Shown here: positions 7,653-14,849 of the stretch, one piece after another
Numbering within the stretch: position 1 is the first letter of the stretch
Layout of the letters: each line of letters begins with the position of its first letter
Assembly: GCF_015169395.1 (NCBI RefSeq)
Contig: NZ_CP063458.1
Location: 2,108,001-2,172,000, forward strand
Direction of reading: 5' to 3'
DNA length: 64,000 nt
DNA from: Humisphaera borealis
Lineage (GTDB): Bacteria > Planctomycetota > Phycisphaerae > Tepidisphaerales > Tepidisphaeraceae
The notes under the pieces: generated by a model
Told to the model about the DNA's origin: nothing
What the model saw: the letters and a program-made list of their open reading frames with translations, nothing else
The model's database searches: none
Program-made: the position numbers and the translations under genes

Positions 7653-10600
7653 TCAGACTTTGGTCACTTCCACAAAGTTAATCCGCGTCAGGCCCCCGGC
7701 CTGCCCTCCGATGCCCAGCCGCAGTCGGCCGTCGGTGACGGAAACGGTCAGCGAGCGCGAGCTGAACTTGTTGCTCGACAGGGATACGTAATTGAAGAGA
7801 TTGACGCCTTCCACCCAGACGTTGTTGGTGCTCGAAGCGGCAGCGTCGCCGACGCTGATGGTCACCGCATAGTTGCCTGTCGGGACGGCCAACTCCCACA
7901 CGGCACCCTGCTTGATTGATACCAGGGTATCCAGCCGTTGATCGGCATTGACATTGCGGTCGAAGACAGCATCGGCGTGAGCGATCGACCAGCCATACGT
8001 CTGGCCGTTGCGCGCGCCGTAGGTGCTCCCGGAATCGACGATGTAACCGGCCACCGTGGCGGCGGCCGCGGGCTGGAAATTGACCTTGGTCGTCGTCGTC
8101 ACCGGGGGCGGGGGCGACGTCGGCGGCGGTGAAGTCGGAGGCGGTGAAGTTGGGGGAGGCGACGTAGGTGGCGGAGAGGTCGGCGGGGATGTCGTTCCGC
8201 CGGCTACCTCGATGTAGTTGACCCGTGACAACCCACCCGTCTGCGAGCCGATCGCCATCGACAGGCGACCATCGGTCACGTTGACGGTGATCGACCGCGT
8301 CAGGAAGCGGTTCGCCGCAAGTGGCACGTAACTGAAGAGATTGACGCCCTCGATCCAGATGTTGTTGGTACTGCTGGCCGCGGCGTCGCCGACGCTCAGG
8401 GTGACCGTATAGGAGCCCGACGGTACCGCCAGTTCCCACCGGGAAGCGGCCTTGATCTGCACGTGCGTGTCGAGCCGTTGATCGGCGTTCACGCCGCGAT
8501 CGAATACCACATCGGTATGGCTGACGGTCCAGCCGTAGGTCAGACCATTCCGCGCCGCATAAAGGCTCCCCGAATCGACCAGGTAGTCCGCCACCGTCGC
8601 CGAAGCGGCCGGCTGGAAGTTGATCTTCCGCACGACTGTCACCGGTGGTGGTGGCGGCGGTGGTGGCGGAGGGGGCGGCGGAGGAGGTGGTGGTGGAGGC
8701 GGTGGGACATCGGTGTTCTGGTTGACACCGCTGACGTCCGCGGGGTTCATACCCGCGTACGCCGGATCGGTGCTCGTCGCCGCGCCGGTAACGATCGTGA
8801 AAGACTGATCGCTGTCGACGATGCCGTCGGCGACGCCGGTCACCGTCACCACCTTGGGTGTGCTCCAGTCGGACGGAGTGAACGTCAGGCTCTCCGCGCT
8901 CACCGACGCCTCTGCCGTGCTCGAACTGGAAAGCGGGATGGTGACGTTCTGATCCGGGGCGGCGTTCAGCGCGACGCTGAAGGTCGCGGTCGATCCGGAC
9001 TCGGCAGTGACCAGGCCGGAGATTGGGGTCACCGTCACGCCGGCGACTGCGAGCCGGATGTTGTCAAACGCAATGCCGTCCGTCGGAACCGCGCCGTTGT
9101 CGAACTGCTGGAAGCGAATGCGTGTGTCGCTGCCCAAGGCGATGCCGTTGGCTGTCGCGATCGCCGTCAGGTCGAAACGAAGGGACTGATACGCGTTCAC
9201 GGAGTTGACATCCGTCAGCGATACCAGGCGGAACCAGTTGTTCCCGTCAACGCTGATCGCGACACCGTCGAAATCGCCGCCGCCGGTGAACGTCGCCGGC
9301 ATCGGGTGATCGTCGTCGTCGAACTCGCGCTGGTCGAACGTGAGGATGACCGGCCCGGTGGCGGTCGTCGCGTCGACGTGCAGCGTCGCCTCGTTGCGGC
9401 CGGGCTGGCCGTCGAGGGAGGAACTCATCAACAGGTGCTTCGTGCCGCCCGCCGGTCCGTTCGAGCCGGTGACCTGAATGCGGCCGGCACCGGTGCCGCG
9501 CAGATCCCAGTTCCCACCGAGCACGCCGCTCTCGAACCCTTCGGTAAGCGGAATGCTCGCCGGTGTCGCAGGGCCGAACACGGCGGTATAGGCATCGATC
9601 AGTCCGAAGCCGGTGGCGTTATCGACACCCACCGCTCCGATATCGCGCGCCGTGTTCTGCAGCCGCGAGTAAATCTGCGCCGGGGTGAATGTCGGGTTGG
9701 CCTGCTTGACGAGCGCGGCAACTGCCGCGGCATGGGGCGCTGCGGCGCTGGTGCCGAAGAAGTTGGGGCGGCCGGTTCCGTCCACGTCGGACCCGAAGAA
9801 CGTCGTATCAACGCCGTCCACTGCAGTCAGATCGGGGGCCTGCCGAACCTCCGGGGATGCCTTGGGCGTGCCGTCGGCGTTGAAGTAGAACGTCGACAGG
9901 CCGCGCGAGCTGTAGGACTCGACCTGCGTCTGGCGGTAGTACGGGACGGCGGCGACCGCCTGGGCACCGGCGGCGGCGGCGTGCGGAATCACGGTCGTTC
10001 CGCCGCTGGCGAACTCGTTGATCGTCACCGGCCCGTTGCTGTTGGCCCCGTAATTCACCCACTTGATGCGCGACGGTGCCACGCCGCTGTCGAGCACAAC
10101 CACCACATCGACCGCACGGGCGGTCGTGCCGCTGTTGGTGAACCCCAGCAGCTCGGACGGCTCCTGGCTCAGCAGGTTGTTGCGCGTTGAACTGGCCAGC
10201 ACCGCGCCGGTACTGTCGAGCAGAAACAGATCGACATCGGCGTCCACCCCGGCGGCGGTGAAGAATGGGTCGTCCCACTGGAGATTGATGATGACCGACT
10301 GGCCGGCGTTGACTGTCAGCCGCTGTCGGGTATCGACGCCAACGCCAGGGTCAAAGTCGAAGAAAGTCCCGGTAAAAACGCTGTCCGAGCCGGTGCGGAA
10401 GACCGATTCGTAGCTTTGCGTTCCCAGGTTCCCGGCGAGGGCGAAATAAGAGACGCCCCCCGCGACGACCTGGTCGATCGCCTGGGCGATCAGGCCGTCC
10501 TGGTATTGCGGCTCTTCGAAGTAAAAGATGTCGTCGGTGATGACATCGGCATCGCCGATCAGCGGGTCGGCGAGGTCGCGAATGGTCTGGGCAAAGTTGG

Positions 10601-11339
10601 CCTGCCCCAGGAACGCCGACCCGAACGCTACCTTCGCCGCCGGGGCGATGTCGTGAACGATCTCGATCATCGCACGACCCTCGTCGGCGACGCCGGAGGT
10701 CGGGCCTTCCTGAACCACGTTCACATTCGCGGGCAGGTCGCCCGACGTCACACCCGCCGGTGCACCGCCCAGGCGGTTGTAGCTGTCGCTGAGAACACCG
10801 ACGGTGATGCCGGCGCCGTCATACCCCGGGGGCAGCGTCGCGCGGACGCGATCAGATTGCAGGACGAAGTCACCCTGGCTGTTGACCGCACCGGCCGCGG
10901 TGCCGGGAGCGTAAATCGGCACGATGCCGAGCAACCCGAACGTCGCCAGCGGTTCGGCCAGCAGCAGCGACGATTCGGGGAGGAAACCTTCCAGCAGGTG
11001 CTGCTTCGGCAACGTCGCCGAAAGCTCGAACCCCAGCGATTCCAGATGGGACAGCAGTGCGGTGGGGTTCTTGGCCGTGATCCGCACGCCCAGGCGTCCG
11101 GCCGCATCGCGCGTCACGGTGAGGCCGGAATCGGACGGCGACGGTCGGACGCTGAAGGAACTTCCGGTTCCCGCCGGCTCGGCCAGCGCCAGCAGGTTGC
11201 TGTCGATACGGGTGGCTGCCTGGAGCAGCAGCGGCGCGGCGAGTGTCGGGCCGGTTTGCCCCGACGCACTCAGGTGTGTGCGGCGCTCGAGCAGCTCGAC
11301 CCGAGACCGGTTGCGAGATTGAGACAGTGGGTACGGCAT
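7653..11339 (-). CDS. Secreted subtilisin-like (S8) protease with Calx-beta-like and carbohydrate-binding-like modules (~1228 aa)
   Basis: This is a predicted extracellular serine protease. The start at 11339 gives an N-terminus carrying LLERRTHLSAS, the LEPR-type motif seen on planctomycete secreted proteins; a longer start at 11432 is possible. Counted from 11339, the triad candidates are Asp185 (GVLSDSYN), His229 (IEIVHDIAP) and Ser531 (FGTSAAAPHA). After the protease domain come a beta-sandwich region and a Calx-beta-like segment. A run of about 22 prolines follows, then a module of about 140 residues (KINFQPAAS...), a (SPPPT)n linker, and a second copy of that module. The repeated module looks like a malectin- or CBM-type beta-sandwich. 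It lies upstream of the alpha-2-macroglobulin gene with a ~250-bp gap, so co-regulation is possible but not shown. Confidence 0.9.
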   Translation of the reverse strand: MPYPLSQSRNRSRVELLERRTHLSASGQTGPTLAAPLLLQAATRIDSNLLALAEPAGTGSSFSVRPSPSDSGLTVTRDAAGRLGVRITAKNPTALLSHLESLGFELSATLPKQHLLEGFLPESSLLLAEPLATFGLLGIVPIYAPGTAAGAVNSQGDFVLQSDRVRATLPPGYDGAGITVGVLSDSYNRLGGAPAGVTSGDLPANVNVVQEGPTSGVADEGRAMIEIVHDIAPAAKVAFGSAFLGQANFAQTIRDLADPLIGDADVITDDIFYFEEPQYQDGLIAQAIDQVVAGGVSYFALAGNLGTQSYESVFRTGSDSVFTGTFFDFDPGVGVDTRQRLTVNAGQSVIINLQWDDPFFTAAGVDADVDLFLLDSTGAVLASSTRNNLLSQEPSELLGFTNSGTTARAVDVVVVLDSGVAPSRIKWVNYGANSNGPVTINEFASGGTTVIPHAAAAGAQAVAAVPYYRQTQVESYSSRGLSTFYFNADGTPKASPEVRQAPDLTAVDGVDTTFFGSDVDGTGRPNFFGTSAAAPHAAAVAALVKQANPTFTPAQIYSRLQNTARDIGAVGVDNATGFGLIDAYTAVFGPATPASIPLTEGFESGVLGGNWDLRGTGAGRIQVTGSNGPAGGTKHLLMSSSLDGQPGRNEATLHVDATTATGPVILTFDQREFDDDDHPMPATFTGGGDFDGVAISVDGNNWFRLVSLTDVNSVNAYQSLRFDLTAIATANGIALGSDTRIRFQQFDNGAVPTDGIAFDNIRLAVAGVTVTPISGLVTAESGSTATFSVALNAAPDQNVTIPLSSSSTAEASVSAESLTFTPSDWSTPKVVTVTGVADGIVDSDQSFTIVTGAATSTDPAYAGMNPADVSGVNQNTDVPPPPPPPPPPPPPPPPPPPPPVTVVRKINFQPAASATVADYLVDSGSLYAARNGLTYGWTVSHTDVVFDRGVNADQRLDTHVQIKAASRWELAVPSGSYTVTLSVGDAAASSTNNIWIEGVNLFSYVPLAANRFLTRSITVNVTDGRLSMAIGSQTGGLSRVNYIEVAGGTTSPPTSPPPTSPPPTSPPPTSPPPTSPPPPVTTTTKVNFQPAAAATVAGYIVDSGSTYGARNGQTYGWSIAHADAVFDRNVNADQRLDTLVSIKQGAVWELAVPTGNYAVTISVGDAAASSTNNVWVEGVNLFNYVSLSSNKFSSRSLTVSVTDGRLRLGIGGQAGGLTRINFVEVTKV
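8642..8703. repeat. GGN triplet tract coding for polyproline
   Basis: A nearly uninterrupted run of GGT/GGC/GGA/GGG codons on the plus strand reads as about 22 consecutive prolines in the minus-strand subtilase. It joins the Calx-beta-like part to the first C-terminal module. A second, SPPPT-type, proline linker lies at about 8105-8185. Such tracts vary in length by slippage. Confidence 0.85.
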
Positions 11340-11579
11340 TCGATGCGCTGTGGAGACGATCAATGCCCCGGGGTTGCGCTTCACGTCGGCTTCGGCAACA
11401 CGAACCGGGAATGGTGGGTTCGTGCCGGTCAATTGATCGTGCCGGAGACTATCAGAAGCGGGCGCGCGTTCAACGAGATTTTCGCGATGCCGGAGACCTT
11501 AACTTGATCATCATTATCAGACCCCGACTTGGCCTGACGGCGTGACCCGAGATCGGCCAACCCGCGACAGACGGGCTCA

Positions 11580-12584
11580 TCAAGGATTCGCAGCGGGCTT
11601 GACGGTACGGTGCAGGTCGAGCATCGCCTTTCCCATGGCGTCGCCGATGAGGTAGTACGTCTCGGCGTTGGTGTTCCAGTGATATCCCTGCCCCGACGGG
11701 GACTGCTCCTGCGGACGCCAGAACGCCTTGGTCCCCACGAAGGCAACGTTGCCCTTGAACTCGGCATGTTCGGCGACCGCAGCTTGCGCCTTCATTAGAG
11801 ATAGCGCCCGGGGGTGCTTCTCGTCCATCCCGGTCATACCGGTCTCTGCAATGACGAACGGCAGGTTCGGCACTCCCAAGTCGCGGCGGATATCGCGGAT
11901 GAAGTGAGCCATGTTGCTTTCGTACTCGGCATTGAACTTGTCATTGATGCGGTCATTCCACCCCTGATGCCACCCGAAACCGGCCAGGACATAGCCGCGC
12001 GAAGCCGAATCGGGCACAAGGTCTTTCAACCGGGCCAGGGCATCCTTTGTCAGTGACAACGTCTCGCGGTAGTACTTGCCCACCTGGGTCGGATCCTTTG
12101 CGATCGCGGCGTCGGCCTTCTCCCCAAGTGAATACGGGATCTTCCCCGCGCTGGGTGGCCGAAAATCGACGGCCAGGCTCTTGCCGCCCCAGGCGCACTT
12201 GATCAGCAACACCGGTTCGTCGAATGCATCACCGACGATGGTTCCGAACCCGAGTTCAGGCCCGATCAGGGTCGGCTTGGCGCCGTAGCCGACGGTTAGC
12301 GGCCCCTTGCGATCGAGGTACGCCATCCAGACGTCATCTCGGGTGATCCATTTCCCTTCCTTATCGACGAGGTGTTTGAATCGGGGAGCCGTGGCCGGAT
12401 CTTTCAGGACATACTCCAGGCTTCCCTTGCCGCCGTTGCGCTTGGCATCAGCCGCGATGAACCCTTGGCCCTCCATGTTGGACTGACCGGCGAGAACGTA
12501 AACCCTGACCGGCTTGGCCGGCTCAGCGGCATGGACAGCGACCGATGCGATGGAAAGAACGGCGACCAGAAGTGAGCGGATCAT
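11580..12584 (-). CDS. SASA-family (sialate O-acetylesterase-like) carbohydrate esterase, ~334 aa
   Basis: This is a probable secreted carbohydrate esterase of the SASA/DUF303 type (SGNH fold), which removes acetyl groups from glycans. The start at 12584 yields the signal peptide MIRSLLVAVLSIASVAVHA; the longer frame from 12611 adds nine residues with no benefit. Block I, VYVLAGQSNMEGQG, carries the nucleophile Ser directly after the signal peptide. A later GFGWHQGWND segment resembles the conserved Trp-His-Gln-Gly-x-x-Asp block. A C-terminal Trp/His-containing stretch (GYHWNTNAETY) may supply the catalytic His. The gene is transcribed toward the subtilase but is separated from it by a ~240-bp gap, so it is probably its own unit. 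Confidence 0.85.
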   Translation of the reverse strand: MIRSLLVAVLSIASVAVHAAEPAKPVRVYVLAGQSNMEGQGFIAADAKRNGGKGSLEYVLKDPATAPRFKHLVDKEGKWITRDDVWMAYLDRKGPLTVGYGAKPTLIGPELGFGTIVGDAFDEPVLLIKCAWGGKSLAVDFRPPSAGKIPYSLGEKADAAIAKDPTQVGKYYRETLSLTKDALARLKDLVPDSASRGYVLAGFGWHQGWNDRINDKFNAEYESNMAHFIRDIRRDLGVPNLPFVIAETGMTGMDEKHPRALSLMKAQAAVAEHAEFKGNVAFVGTKAFWRPQEQSPSGQGYHWNTNAETYYLIGDAMGKAMLDLHRTVKPAANP

Positions 12585-13026
12585 CCCAGTGATTGTACCA
12601 GCGGCAATCACTCGACAACAGGAAACCTAGTGTCTCGAATGTCGTCCGAGGGCGGTTTCGTGCGACGGCGGAAGGACTGTCATGCTTCACACGAAAGCTT
12701 GGCTCATCTGCAAACTCTATGCTTGCCGTGCAGCAGGTCGAGTCGTATACTCTTGACAGTCGTAGAGCTTTCGCATCGGCACTGAATTGACCCAGCTTCG
12801 CAACTAACTCCCTGACCCCGAGGCTTGTGGCCTCTGGGATGTCTCGTTTTAGGCGAGCTGTGCAATAGAAGCCGATCTCAAGGACTCCAACGCAGGATGA
12901 CGCGCACCGGTTTGCGGGGCGCGAAGCGGCCACACCTGCCGTGGGTTTCTACGTCGCCCGGTCTGACGTCATGGTCTGGCGTGATGATCCGTGGGCCGCA
13001 TGCAACGAAACCCTTTAGAGGAGCAG
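12585..13026. other. Intergenic region with promoter and possible structured leader or small RNA
   Basis: No convincing coding frame is present; the open frames on both strands have atypical composition and no family features. The region holds a good sigma-70-type promoter (12723-12751). About 65 bases downstream is a hairpin in which CCCGAGGC (12817-12824) pairs with GCCTC-T-GGG around a small loop, followed by a CTCG/CGAG pairing (12843-12857). This could be a long 5' leader of the gene at 13027 or an independent small RNA. No match to a known RNA family was recognised. Confidence 0.5.
12723..12751 (+). promoter_or_regulatory. Predicted sigma-70 promoter
   Basis: TTGCCG (12723-12728) and TATACT (12746-12751) are separated by exactly 17 bases. 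It points toward the gene at 13027 and would give a leader of roughly 270 bases. Confidence 0.55.
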
Positions 13027-13938
13027 ATGAACGACTTGCTGGTGGAACGATTCTTCTCAGTCTCAGTGGAATTGACCGACGGACGCAGCACCCAGTTGAA
13101 GGTGCGTGGCGAATCGCCGGCCGAAGTGTTCAAGGACGTTCGTGCCCGCGCGGACGTGCGGCGCGTCGGGAAGGTTGTGGAGATCGACGAGGGCTCGTTC
13201 CATTCCGAGCGACCGATCTCGTCGGCATCGTCTGTCCCTTCCACCTCGACGTCTTCGGCGACTTCTTCTGGTAACGGCTCGTCGTCGCGGTCGGCGTCGA
13301 AGCCTTCGGGCGGCAATGATCGCGTAGCAACTGATCGCCCCGCAAAAGATCACGGCACAAATGATCGTGCTGGCACCGATCGCCATCAGGGCGAGGATCA
13401 CCAGTCTCCGTCCGATCCAAAGACGCCGCGCGAAGCCTTGATCGGCTTCACGATCTCCGGCCCGCGCGTCATTCGCAGCGTGAAGCCGGTGGCGTACGAG
13501 CGTCCGACGAACCACTTCCGCGCCCCGATCCCCAAGTTCAACCCGCTGCCGCCGCAGTCGAAGCCGGCGTTCAGCCCGTTCGGCCCGGTGAAGGGCCCGG
13601 TCGCGAACGATCCATCGCGCCCGTCGGTGTTCGCCAAGCCGGCCCCTGCCGCCGAAGCCCCCCAGGCCCAAGTGCCCGCGCCGTCGTCGGAGGCCCCCGC
13701 CACCGCCGGTGATAGTGCGACCGTCGTCGAGCGCGATTACCGCATCGTCAAGAGCCGTCGCCAGAGCGGCGAGCCCTACCTGCTGCAGCGCGGCACGTGG
13801 GGTCAGGTCAAAGGCAAGCGGGCGTTCATCGTCGAATGGGAAAAGGGTTTCGATTCCCGCGAGAAGGCCGAGAAGCAGCAGACCTGGCTCGAACAGATGG
13901 CACGCGAGTCTGCCGAACTGAACAACGACGAAGAGTAG
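13027..13938 (+). CDS. Hypothetical protein with low-complexity Ser/Pro middle, ~303 aa
   Basis: The function is not recognised. Residues 1-60 form a compact domain (MNDLLVERFFSVSVELTDGR...) and the last ~75 residues a second conserved-looking domain (DYRIVKSRRQSGEPYLLQRG...). They are joined by a long Ser-, Pro- and Ala-rich linker. There is no signal peptide or membrane segment, so it is probably cytoplasmic. The start at 13027 is chosen because AGAGGAG lies just upstream, although the spacing is short; GTG at 12991 and ATG at 13000 are alternatives in the same frame. The linker contains a 15-bp tandem repeat with GATC in each unit. A strong terminator follows at 13976. Composition and frame support a real gene. 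Confidence 0.8.
   Translation: MNDLLVERFFSVSVELTDGRSTQLKVRGESPAEVFKDVRARADVRRVGKVVEIDEGSFHSERPISSASSVPSTSTSSATSSGNGSSSRSASKPSGGNDRVATDRPAKDHGTNDRAGTDRHQGEDHQSPSDPKTPREALIGFTISGPRVIRSVKPVAYERPTNHFRAPIPKFNPLPPQSKPAFSPFGPVKGPVANDPSRPSVFAKPAPAAEAPQAQVPAPSSEAPATAGDSATVVERDYRIVKSRRQSGEPYLLQRGTWGQVKGKRAFIVEWEKGFDSREKAEKQQTWLEQMARESAELNNDEE
13318..13392 (+). repeat. Five 15-bp units, each starting with GATC
   Basis: GATC occurs at 13318, 13333, 13348, 13363 and 13378, exactly 15 bases apart. The units encode a degenerate pentapeptide repeat, D-[RH]-x-x-x, in the linker of the surrounding protein. Confidence 0.85.
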
Positions 13939-13975
13939 ACGAAACGCGGACGACGCGAACAGTAGATGAGACAAT

Positions 13976-14002
13976 GACCCCGGATCCGTCCGGGGTCTTT
14001 TT
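13976..14002 (+). terminator. Rho-independent terminator
   Basis: GACCCCGG (13976-13983) pairs with CCGGGGTC (13990-13997) around a 6-base loop and is followed by TTTTT. It lies 38 bases after the stop codon of the gene ending at 13938. Confidence 0.9.
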
Positions 14003-14047
14003 CGTTGATCAAAACGTCCGTCCGGTAGTCCGTTCCGGGTCCATTCC

Positions 14048-14077
14048 TTTTAGCGCCATCCCCGAAAGGGTGGGCTG
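14048..14077 (+). repeat. REP sequence, left copy
   Basis: This 30-base sequence matches the reverse complement of 14779-14808 at 29 of 30 positions. It contains an internal CCATCCCC...GGGTGG hairpin typical of REP elements. Together the two copies bracket the transposase gene at 14171-14770. Confidence 0.85.
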
Positions 14078-14170
14078 ACGCTGATTGCCGGTTACCCCTT
14101 CGAATATCCAGACGTTTGCGGCATGCGTGGGTACATTCTGTGGTCTTCCGATGGTATCCTGCGGGCGCGT

Positions 14171-14770
14171 ATGGTCCTCGCGTCACACGTCATTCTCAGT
14201 TGCTACGGATTCTGGTTGCCGAATGAAGAGCGTGGTTCCTGGTCCGATTTCGTGAGGAACTGGGAGCTCTTCTATCGGTACGGTGGTGCGACGAAGGTGG
14301 ATACGTATCGTTCCGTCGCTGACAAACCTTATGACCGGGAGCGACGTCGAGAGTCGCGGAAATCACTCACGTACCCACCTGTTGAGTTCAGCGGTGTGCA
14401 GGCCCGCGAGGTAGGTCTCGCGTTCGCGGACAAGGCGCAAAGGGCAAACTACTCGATCCATGCCTGTGCGATCATGAGGAATCACGTTCACCTGGTGATC
14501 GGTCGGCACAGGTACGATTTCCTCCAGATCGCAAACCTGCTGAAGGGTGCCGCGACCACGCGGTTGACTCAGCGGAACCTCCATCCGCTCCAGCAGTGTC
14601 GAACTCCGCGCGGCACGATTCCTTCTCCATGGGCCCATCGGTGCTGGGTGGTGTTTCTCGATTCTGAAGTCGATGTCCGGCGTGCAGTCAAATATGTAGA
14701 AGACAATCCGGAGAAGGAAGGGAAGAAGCGGCAAGTGTGGTCTTGCGTGGTTCCCTACCCTGCGCGGTGA
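14171..14770 (+). CDS. REP-associated (RAYT-like, Y1/HUH family) transposase, 199 aa
   Basis: This is a HUH-superfamily transposase-like protein of the IS200/REP-associated type. The start at 14171 (MVLASHVILSCYGFWLP) fits the family; the frame upstream to 14123 is probably not translated. The metal-binding HUH motif is NHVHLVI, with His105 and His107. The C-terminal part, VKYVEDNPEKEG, matches the conserved tail of this group. There is no tyrosine between residues 116 and 174, where the catalytic Tyr of canonical Y1 enzymes would be expected; Tyr115 or Tyr175 are the nearest. The gene sits alone between two inverted REP copies, as RAYT genes do. It may mobilise or maintain such palindromes, or be a domesticated relative. 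Confidence 0.85.
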   Translation: MVLASHVILSCYGFWLPNEERGSWSDFVRNWELFYRYGGATKVDTYRSVADKPYDRERRRESRKSLTYPPVEFSGVQAREVGLAFADKAQRANYSIHACAIMRNHVHLVIGRHRYDFLQIANLLKGAATTRLTQRNLHPLQQCRTPRGTIPSPWAHRCWVVFLDSEVDVRRAVKYVEDNPEKEGKKRQVWSCVVPYPAR

Positions 14771-14778
14771 TCGGGTGC

Positions 14779-14808
14779 CAGCCCACCCCTTCGGGGATGG
14801 CGCTAAAA
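14779..14808 (-). repeat. REP sequence, right (inverted) copy
   Basis: This is the inverted partner of 14048-14077, differing at one of 30 positions. It begins eight bases after the RAYT stop codon. It ends about 40 bases before the stop codon of the convergent U32 gene. Confidence 0.85.
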
Positions 14809-14849
14809 GTTGGGGACGTCGTGTCGCGATTCCCGGGCCCAGTGGGCGC

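Noticed and set aside
3724-7791. Open frame of 1355 codons on the plus strand
   Set aside because: It is an antisense shadow of the alpha-2-macroglobulin gene. The opposite strand has a signal peptide, the thioester motif and conserved domain order.
12523-12933. 136-codon minus-strand frame before the SASA esterase
   Set aside because: Its composition is Arg/Ser/Cys-rich, it overlaps the esterase start and the predicted promoter, and it has no ribosome site or family features.
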